Assembly: GCA_004151065.3 (NCBI GenBank)
Contig: NWUY0300042190.1
Coordinates: 23,933-39,754 of the forward strand
DNA length: 15,822 nt
Direction of reading: 5' to 3'
Source of the DNA: Larix sibirica
Taxonomy: Eukaryota > Streptophyta > Pinopsida > Pinales > Pinaceae
Shown: piece by piece, positions 9,628 to 15,822 of the stretch
Layout: each line of letters opens with the position of its first letter
Numbering within the stretch: the stretch's first letter is position 1
Notes under the pieces: model-generated
What the model was told of the DNA's origin: nothing
The model's database searches: none
What the model saw: only the letters and a program-made list of their open reading frames with translations
Program-made: the position numbers and the translations under genes

Positions 9628-10494
9628 GGTTAGTAAGGATGGTACTTTTGTGTCATGGGGGTTAAAAATCTGAGAATGGTATTTTCAAGTTAAGGGTAAC
9701 ACAAAATAAAATACATGGTCATTTTATATGTTAGTGACATGTGACCAGTATAATATTAAAATGTTGGGGTTAGGGGTTAAGTGGTTAAACCACGATAACC
9801 AACTTAGGGTACTATATAACAATGTAATGCAGGAAGATTAACTTGACAGAGTGGTACTTGTATGTGGGGTAACTCATGTTGGGTTCTTGTAGATATAATC
9901 CTTGCGAGATTTATTACATTGTGACTTAATTATTCTCTGCAAATATGTTATGGTGTTGTGAACTCATAAAAATTCCTAAAATATAATAAAATAAAGCACA
10001 ACTATTCCCTAGGCAGTTAAAGAATGGGGCATGCTTGATAAGTGGCAAGGAAAAGCTCCTTATAAATAAACCATTGAAAGGGGAAAAGGATTTGGATTCC
10101 CATTCATTATTTTGTCTCCCATTGGGGTTTGTGAATTCTCATGCCTTGTTGGCATTCTTAGAGAGCAAGTTTTGTATATTCATCCATGGTTGCTGGTTCA
10201 ACCATTTTCATGGAGTATGAATGGTGAGGAATAAAAGCTAGATAATTCCCTAGCACAATATGCACTAGTTTCGATCTCTTTTATAGCAATAAGTAATACA
10301 AAGGACAAGTAGCATTGATCTGATTGGGAATGGTAGAGAGTGCTTGATATTGAGGGCATGAATGTTTGCATGTGGATTGATTGAGCTGTGATTTCTATGC
10401 TATGATTTGGTTGGACCCAATAGAGTTCCTAGGCTTAGCTTAGCCTTTTTTGTGATCTAGTTGTGGTTGGCAAGTGTTTGAGGCATACTTACCA
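9628..10494. other. Non-coding stretch, nothing recognised
   Basis: AT-rich sequence with no recognisable gene, repeat or RNA. A 61-codon frame at 10035-10220 has no recognisable motif. Confidence 0.4.
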
Positions 10495-10665
10495 TACTCG
10501 GTCTCGACAATAAATCGGTGAGGCAAAAGAGCAGAGAGTTTGAATCGGATCAGGAAAAAATCAGCAAATACAAAAAACTAAATATATACATATATTTTGA
10601 ATTAAAAAAAAAAACATTTTTCATAGATATTCAAAATAGCCATGTCCATATACTGCAAGATATCA

Positions 10666-10740
10666 ATAGATGTCCAAAAGATATCAATATAATCATAGAT
10701 GTCCAAAAGATATCAATAAAATCATAGATGTCCAAAATAT
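10666..10740. repeat. Tandem repeat, 29-bp unit, 2.6 copies
   Basis: Units start with atagatgtccaaaagatatc at 10666, 10695 and 10724. They are nearly identical, and the third is cut short after 'tccaaaatat'. A worn relative (atagatattcaaaatagcc) lies just upstream at about 10624. The array is inside the CpG-rich candidate transposon, near its left side. Confidence 0.9.
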
Positions 10741-10886
10741 ATCTACTCTCATCCGCCAACCGATTAGCAAAAGCCAAAGACAAAACAAAAAATCGATTTC
10801 TTTTGAGTTTTGACAGTTCTGTGAAGTGTGAACCGTCTGTTCGTGGCACTCATGCTTTAACTCTATTTGTGCCTATCGACTGGCCT

Positions 10887-10948
10887 TGAATCCTTCACGC
10901 CGCGTCACGACTCACTGCTGGCAGCTGCTGAATCCTTCACGCCGCGTC
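10887..10948. repeat. Exact 20-base direct repeat, GC-rich
   Basis: The 20 bases at 10887-10906 recur exactly at 10929-10948, 42 bp apart, each containing the CpG-dense word cacgccgcgtc. An open frame crossing them (10867-11064) owes its repeated ESFTPR peptide to this duplication and is not evidence of a gene. Confidence 0.9.
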
Positions 10949-11210
10949 CGTGCCCTGAAGATTCACGCGTCCACGGCTTAAACCCCTCCGTCCTCACTTC
11001 GAAGTCCGCTGTCACACTCACGAATCACAACTTTATTCACTGTGCGTCCGTTGTCGAAAGATAGAAACAACCCGAAAGAAGGAAAGTGCGGGCTCTCGAA
11101 AGTGAAAAAAACATTTCAAAGGCAGTAAGTTAGGGTAAATCGTTTCAAGAACTCGCCGATCCGAATATAAACCGCCGATTTTTTCTGATTTGGCTGATTA
11201 AACCGGGAAG

Positions 11211-11227
11211 CCCGAGTTTGACTCGGG
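11211..11227. repeat. Perfect 7-bp stem with 3-base loop
   Basis: The sequence cccgagt-ttg-actcggg is a perfect short hairpin in the right part of the CpG-rich block. It could be a protein-binding palindrome of the putative element. Confidence 0.8.
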
Positions 11228-11300
11228 ACGAACCAAATTGGCTCGTTTAGGGTCCGATCCGATCCAAAATCGGCAAATCGCGAGTTATAATCACGATTAC

Positions 11301-11899
11301 CACAAGTGATGCTTTATTTATATATCTCAGAGATGTATGGATTCTTGGCCATATAAACTTCCAAGTGCATGATCCCTTGGAGAATATTGCACTCAAGACA
11401 AAGCAATATATATGAGCACCTACTCTCTTATCTTGAATAGCTTAGTTTTATTTATTGTCTGCCTGCGGCAAACTGCATGTTTGAGCTGTTTATTGTTTCT
11501 ATATTCTATGGTGTTGCCTTTGGACTCCCTGATGCTTGTTTTGATTTTGTTTTGTACCAAGATAGGCTGGGATTATAAATGCCGAAGGCAGTTTTCTTGG
11601 TTGAGCTACCATATGTGATATATTTTTGATCTATCTAGATTCTATAGTATATGCCATTAACTCTTTGGGTCATTTGTCAATACTATTTAAGTTCTTAATG
11701 TTTTTCTTTGTTGCTAGAGTATTTGTGATTTCATGAAACATGCAATGCTTAACATTCTGCTTAAAACTGTTAACTGTTACCTCTGAGTTAGTTTAATGTT
11801 TGAAGGTGTTGGCTTCATTAAAGTTTATAAGCATGACATCCAATGTATGTTATCTGATAACTTTTTGGTTCTCTAACAATAGATCGTCATGCCATGCAG
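11301..11899 (+). other. Intron-like sequence upstream of the LpxC exon
   Basis: T-rich sequence with no coding similarity, ending in gccatgcag at 11891-11899, a good plant 3' splice site. The protein part that should precede the downstream exon is not found here, so any upstream exon lies further left or is lost. Confidence 0.5.
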
Positions 11900-12001
11900 G
11901 CAGCTGCAATTGGTTGCCAGTGGTTCTCTTGGTACCCTGTAGACAGCATGGCATACAAGCAAAATGTTGCACCCTCCAGAACATTCTGCATATATGAACA
12001 G
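11900..12001 (+). CDS. LPXC: Single internal exon of an LpxC-like deacetylase gene (partial)
   Basis: This 102-bp, phase-0 exon of 34 codons lies between atgcag (3' splice site) and gttcta (5' splice site). It reads AAIGCQWFSW near its start and NVAPSRTFCIYEQ at its end. I recognise the second part as the plant form of the LpxC motif that reads RARTFGF in bacteria. There the Thr and Phe (Thr191 and Phe192 in E. coli) line the active site; here they are residues 28 and 29. LpxC is a zinc-dependent UDP-3-O-acyl-N-acetylglucosamine deacetylase, the committed step of lipid A synthesis; the plant enzyme is reported in mitochondria. The zinc-binding motifs lie in other exons, not seen here. No stop or frameshift occurs, which suggests constraint or recent capture. 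The next exon would be expected to start near a VE..R..GLIKGGS motif; it is not in the window. An isolated gene fragment remains possible. Confidence 0.72.
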
Positions 12002-12458
12002 GTTCTATTTGGTTTTAATAATAATAATCTCACGTAATGCGTAATTTATGCCTCTTTTAAAATTCAAATTTGAGGAGTGTTTTTAGGCCAATAGTGATAT
12101 TCTTGAGGATACACGATTCTCTTTTTATAAATAATTTCTATTTTGAAATATCAACGAGCAGCTATTTATCATGAAGCACTAATTCTGAAAAGAGTTTGTT
12201 GTAACAAATCACTTTCACATGCCTTTTTTCCTTTTTAGCATCTAAATCTACATTTTCTAAACTGCGCCTTAATAGTATTAGTACTTTGTATTTGTAAGAC
12301 CAGATTAAAGCTGTTCTAGTGTTTAAAATAAGGGAAAATTCAATAGATAAACACTTGTAGTCTCAATATTTAATTTGTTTGAAAGATTGTATTCTTTTGG
12401 GTAGAAATACTTGATGCATGATTGTTTGTTCAGTCATTCTCCACTCTCTTGGTGTTAT
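12002..12458 (+). other. Intron-like sequence downstream of the LpxC exon
   Basis: This starts with gttctattt, a usable 5' splice site, and continues as T-rich, frame-free DNA up to the copia LTR. No matching next exon is found before the LTR. The intron is at least 457 bp, and probably much longer if the LTR lies within it. Confidence 0.5.
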
Positions 12459-12867
12459 TGTAGGATTTTTCTGCTAAGTACACACATCTTGAGTGGTATA
12501 GATCTTTGACGGGCATGTGCAGGACCCAAAGGAAGATGATCCTAGAACTATATGAAGGAAAATATCTGAAACTCACAAGTTTTGGATGGCAAGTCTGTTT
12601 GGCTGCTTTTGAACACTTTGCAACAGGCTGCAACTCTTTATTACAAAAACTCAAAACCCTAACAAATGCGAGATAAACACAATATGATATTATGAATAAA
12701 TGGTGCAATTATTACACAGGAGTTCACCTCCTTATATATGGTTACTCAAGGAGAAAATAATTTCCACTCATGAATGTGGGATAGATATGCTTTACATGAA
12801 AAGTACAAAAACATAACTAAGTCATAATGTGACTTTTATTATAACATGTAAGCCTTATATCCTAACA
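12459..12867 (-). mobile_element. Ty1/copia-type 3' LTR
   Basis: On the minus strand the segment opens with TGTTAGGAT, directly after a polypurine tract, and closes with ATCCTACA, giving near-matching inverted ends. If the end is placed instead at ..TAACA, the left border is 12453. A TATA box (TATATAAG) lies at 12731-12739, about 130 bases into the LTR, and an AATAAA signal at 12637-12642. The order U3, TATA, poly(A) signal and the length of about 410 bp fit a small plant copia LTR. Because the polypurine tract is to its right, this is the 3' LTR. No matching 5' LTR lies in the window, so the element is truncated, or its other end is outside. Confidence 0.75.
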
Positions 12868-12878
12868 CCCCCTCTTAA
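12868..12878 (-). other. Polypurine tract of the copia element
   Basis: Minus-strand TTAAGAGGGGG immediately precedes TGTTAGG, the classical junction at which plus-strand DNA synthesis is primed in plant copia elements. A second purine run of similar form (CTTGAAGGGGGTG) lies at about 13071-13083 and may be an internal duplicate. Confidence 0.75.
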
Positions 12879-13290
12879 GGCTTACAGTACCGAAACTCAA
12901 ACTAACTGAAAGCAAACACACACTGACTGAAAACAAAATATCAAGTAATTCAAAACCAAACATTCTTTCAGAAGCTTCTTCTTTGAAAACAATTGTTGGA
13001 CAAGGTAGAGTTCCATCAGGTTGCCTTGTAACCCTCTTAAAGGTGTAATTCTTGTCATCACAAAACTCACCCCCTTCAAGATAAAATCCTAATTCTCTAG
13101 GTATGGGCTTAGTGAAACTAAGAGGGAGGGCTATGTCACCACACCAATCCCTCCTCTGCCCTTTAGGTTGGCTGGTTTTTCTCCAACTCAAGGGAGGCTT
13201 CCCTAGGATAACATTACTAACGCTTGCAATTGGGTTCAAGGTGAAATGAAGAGATAGCTTACGCAAAATGGTTTATGATAGTTAATTAAG
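12879..13290 (-). mobile_element. Remaining 3' internal part of the copia element
   Basis: This is the sequence just upstream of the polypurine tract on the element's strand. A 134-codon open frame (13266 to 12862) crosses it and stops in the first bases of the LTR, as some copia polyproteins do. I see no RNase H, reverse transcriptase or integrase motif in it, so I cannot call it pol. It could be a non-coding 3' leader, a non-autonomous element or captured host sequence. Where the internal region ends on the right is unknown. Confidence 0.35.
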
Positions 13291-14175
13291 AAAGAAGGAT
13301 GAATGGATTGGAGACTAGTGTCTTATCCATTGGGCAATGGGGTCAACAAAGGTCAATATGAAGGATTTTAAAATGAAAGATTAGAAGGAATGGGATAGTA
13401 GAGCACCTACCCTATTCATTTCTATTGGATTTACTTATTTTAGAAATCTTGCGATGGGAAAATGCTAGAGCATATACTTTCAAGCGATTTTAGGAGGATA
13501 ATTATTAGGAAGGGCAAGATCGTATATAACCAAGAGCTGAGAAACATACTACACCAATCACTTCCAATCAACAACTATCACATAGACGAAGAAAAAGCTT
13601 ACTGAGTTGTTTAGCCCAAAAGCACAATCAATTGAAAATTTCATCCATAAGTAAAGCTTGAGGAGCACATTACCATTCAATTAACACTATCAATTCGCCC
13701 TCCAAAGAAACCAATAGATATTCAGTTAGGCTCAATGGGATTTCTCCCCAAATCCAACCATGAAATATGGAGAGAGCAAAGCCTTCTATACCTTTAAACT
13801 CATCTTGCCTCTACAATAAAATATTAATAAACTCCTAGATCTGGCCTAGGGAGGAGTAAACAAACGAAACACTCCAACTAGTCAACCAAATGTGATAATT
13901 GAGGTGATCAAAGACACATATAAAAGTCTCCATGAGAGAAAGAGTAGTGCGCCTCCATCAAATGAGGGACCAATGACAAGTCAAGACCAAATATGTAGCC
14001 GCCAAAGGCTTGCCAGGTGTAGTGCTCCAAGAGATCAAGTTTAATAAGCAATGAATGACCCTAGATCTAGGGTTTGACTACCTAGATCTCCTCCAAAACC
14101 AAGAAACCTACATAATAAATACAATATAACAACTCCAAAGTGGACTATGTCATCATAAATGTGGAATAGACATCC
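13291..14175. other. Non-coding stretch, one perfect palindrome
   Basis: No gene is recognised. It holds a perfect 14-base palindrome, ccctagatctaggg, at 14059-14072. It also holds a minus-strand tRNA-like A-box (GCCCAATGGATAAGAC, about 13320-13340) with no B-box. Part of this may still belong to one of the flanking retroelements. Confidence 0.4.
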
Positions 14176-14593
14176 TGTTGTTAAAATTAGGGTTATGTTA
14201 GGGTTTGAAGCAGAAAATTAAAATTTTTATGCTTTAATGCAAAAAATAAATTTCTAAACTAGTACTGAAACAAAAATAGTACAGTTGTAACAAGACAAAA
14301 TTTAGATCTAATAAATTAAGACATAATTTTCGTCTCTTTCAACTTGAACACTCCCAAAGATCATTGTGTTAAAGTTGAAGCACACATTTAACAATTGCAG
14401 ATATAGAGCAGCAATAGTAGTAAACTGTAAGACTAATTAAACAAAACTATAGCAGTAGTAATAGATTTAACTCACAATACAAAAGAACAAATCTGATAAC
14501 TTACTTGGTGAGTTGAGACCTTATACTCAAAAATTTAACTTTCAGAACAGACTTTGCCTCTCAAAGGCAAGTCAATCAACTGGAACAAAACTG

Positions 14594-14609
14594 ACCCTTA
14601 CCTAAGGGT
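14594..14609. repeat. Perfect 7-bp stem with 2-base loop
   Basis: accctta-cc-taagggt; a tight inverted repeat just upstream of the minisatellite region. No known role. Confidence 0.7.
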
Positions 14610-14910
14610 ATGTCCAAACCTTAGAGAGACAAATAATGTGTTGTAGGAAAGGACTACTCAGTTACAGTAAAGGCTCAGGACAGTCAACAAGTACCCAGCA
14701 GTTGAATGGCAGCCTCAAGCAACCCTCAATAGGCAGTAGCAACCTTATAAACCCAAACAGACCTCAACAAAGCATGTGGCAGTCTTCAACAAGTAGATCG
14801 CAGCCCTAGATCAGGTGTTATCAACAGGAGGCAGCCCTAAAATTGTAGATATGACCGAACCAAAGTCAAGCAGGCAGCGGCCTCCACAAATGACAAAAGG
14901 TCAACCCTAA

Positions 14911-15420
14911 AACAATCCACAAGGGCACCAGCCTACACAAACAGTCCACAATGGCAGTAGAACAATCCACAAGGGCAGCGACCCTACCCAAACAGTCCAT
15001 TGTGGCAGTAGGGTAGTCCACAAGGGCAACGGCCTACCAAGAACAGTCCATGGAGGCAGCAGAACAATCCACAAGGGGCAGTGGCCCTCACCCAAATAGT
15101 CGATTGTGGCAACATGGCAGTCCCCAAGAACAGCAGCCTCCACAAAATGACAAGAGGCAACCCTAACACAGTCCACTAGAGCAACGGCCTACCAAGAACA
15201 GTCAATGGAGGTAGCAGAACAGTCCACAAGAGCAGCGGCCTCAACAAAATGACAAGAGGCATCCCTAACACAGTCCACTAGAGCAGCAGCCTCTTCAAAA
15301 TGACAAGAGGAAGCCCTAACACAGTCCACTAGGGAAGTGGCCTCTTCAAAATGACAAGAGGCAGCCCTAACACAGTCCACTAGGGCAGCGGCCTCTCCAA
15401 AAGACAGTCAAAACAGTTGA
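14911..15420. repeat. 51-bp minisatellite, about ten copies
   Basis: Units begin with aacacagtccactag or aacaatccacaag at 14911, 14961, 15012, 15063, 15114, 15165, 15216, 15267, 15318 and 15369; nearly all spacings are 51 bp. The right half (15165 on) is homogeneous, with the order cagtccactagggcag, cggcctcttc, then aaaatgacaagaggcagccct. The left half is a diverged subtype in which 'cagtccattgtggcagtag' replaces the second half of the unit. Worn relatives extend left to about 14690. Since 51 is a multiple of three, minus-strand frames stay open and yield a 17-residue repeat; I regard this as a by-product of the period. Confidence 0.92.
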
Positions 15421-15659
15421 TGAAACCCTACGGCAGACCTAGGAAGACAAGGCAGACATTCTTAAGGTGGCGGCAGCCCAAGGAAGTTTTTACCAGCAAA
15501 ACGACAGCCCAAGACAGCTTGAAAAACCCTTGATGTCACCTTCAGATAAAGCATCAAACCCTAGGACAGTCGCATGTAAACAGATCTGAATTGACACCAT
15601 AAGAAATCAGAGTTGAATTATGTCTTTTGGATAGATGTCACAATGAAGAATTAGACTTA

Positions 15660-15667
15660 TATTTATA
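15660..15667 (-). promoter_or_regulatory. TATA box of the candidate LTR
   Basis: Minus-strand TATAAATA within GACTATAAATATAAGTC (15654-15670). It lies about 160 bases from the presumed LTR start and is followed, in the direction of transcription, by a leader running into the minisatellite. It is the clearest core-promoter match in this part of the window. Confidence 0.5.
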
Positions 15668-15760
15668 GTCTCTTAGAGGCTTCTAGAAGGATCCCCTTTT
15701 TAATTCTTCATTGACTTAGGGTTTTCAACGAATAGGTTAAGACATCATTAAATAATGAAT

Positions 15761-15815
15761 GTTACCCATTATAAAATTATAGCTTAATATTATAATGTCT
15801 TTATGAGTGGGTAAC
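15761..15815. repeat. Nested inverted repeat at the candidate LTR start
   Basis: Outer arms gttaccca (15761-15768) and tgggtaac (15808-15815) enclose inner arms cattataa (15767-15774) and ttataatg (15790-15797). Together they form an interrupted hairpin about 10 bases from the window end. It could be a terminal binding structure of the element. Confidence 0.75.
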
Positions 15816-15822
15816 AAGGACA

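Larger units (their letters stand above)
10495..11300. mobile_element. Candidate non-autonomous DNA transposon, CpG-rich
   Basis: Both edges carry clustered ATCGG words. On the left these are aaatcggtg (about 10513) and tttgaatcggatcagga (10539-10555). On the right they are gccgatccg (about 11155), gccgatt (about 11174), tccgatccgatccaaa (11253-11268) and aaatcgg (about 11267). The reverse complement of 11253-11268 matches 10539-10553 at about 13 of 15 positions, making an inverted subterminal repeat about 700 bp apart. From about 10875 to 11290 there are roughly 40 CpG sites, whereas the rest of the window is nearly CpG-free. A young insertion would still hold its CpGs. The alternative is an unmethylated promoter region for a nearby gene. 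No transposase is present. Confidence 0.45.
14176..15822 (-). mobile_element. Candidate long LTR, cut by window edge
   Basis: On the minus strand the segment begins at the window edge with TGTCCTTGTTAC and ends with TTTTAACAACA at 14176. The two ends are related as imperfect inverted repeats. A TATA box (TATAAATA) lies at 15660-15667, about 160 bases in, which gives a short U3. The remaining 1.4 kb is a long leader filled with a 51-bp minisatellite. No primer-binding site follows at 14175, so this would be a 3' LTR, a solo LTR or a truncated copy. The right border may be a coincidence of the window end. No second copy or polypurine tract is visible, so the call is tentative. Confidence 0.4.

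Noticed and set aside
10867-11064. 65-codon frame in the CpG-rich block, considered as a first exon with a transit peptide
   Set aside because: Its repeated ESFTPR comes from a direct 20-base DNA repeat, and no donor site or similarity links it to LpxC.
12463-12675. An open plus-strand frame of about 70 codons following an AG at 12461-12462, which first looked like the next LpxC exon
   Set aside because: Its residues do not match the LpxC region expected after YEQ, it lacks a convincing donor site, and it lies inside the copia LTR.
13297-13342. Minus-strand tRNA-like A-box (GCCCAATGGATAAGAC), considered as a tRNA gene or SINE head
   Set aside because: No B-box (GGTTCGANNCC) at the right distance, no acceptor stem, and no poly-A or repeat tail.
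14907-15380. Minus-strand open frames with a 17-residue repeating peptide
   Set aside because: They are explained by the 51-bp period of the minisatellite; several frames are open at once, and there is no flanking gene structure.

Overview
This looks like nuclear, non-coding-dominated DNA of a seed plant with a large, repeat-laden genome. A conifer or other gymnosperm is my best guess, though the sequence does not prove it. The base composition is AT-rich and nearly CpG-depleted except for one island. There are no bacterial-style gene blocks. One exon has plant splice borders and matches a plant LpxC-type protein. Most of the rest is decayed transposable-element sequence and minisatellites. 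Long open frames are almost absent, and most that exist are chance or repeat-driven.

Layout. 1-1270: no gene; a few small inverted and direct repeats. 1271-3900: a field of nested tandem duplications with units of about 39 bp, 40-190 bp and 410 bp. 4120-5720: a minus-strand, frameshifted hAT transposase relic running from a BED-finger remnant through the RNase-H-like core. 5720-8300: no recognisable gene; a 71-bp tandem array at 6945-7190. 8330-9390: a second hAT relic on the plus strand, with terminal motif clusters and a single BED-like exon. 9524-9627: a near-perfect 38-bp repeat. 10495-11300: a CpG-rich block with inverted subterminal ATCGG motifs, probably a non-autonomous DNA transposon. 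11900-12001: one in-frame 102-bp exon of an LpxC-like gene, bordered by AG and GT. 12459-12867: a Ty1/copia-type 3' LTR on the minus strand, inserted in the sequence that would be the next LpxC intron, with its polypurine tract and some internal sequence to its right. 14176-15822: a second LTR-like segment on the minus strand, carrying a TATA box and a 51-bp minisatellite of about ten copies, and reaching the window edge.

How the parts relate. The only host gene evidence is the LpxC exon. In plants this enzyme belongs to a lipid A-like pathway thought to act in mitochondria. The flanking sequence is intron-like, and the copia LTR sits about 450 bp downstream, so this may be one exon of a gene spread over long, transposon-filled introns, or a stranded gene fragment. 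No complete gene, tRNA, rRNA, CRISPR array or operon was found. Family assignments rest on motifs read by eye; no database search was possible.
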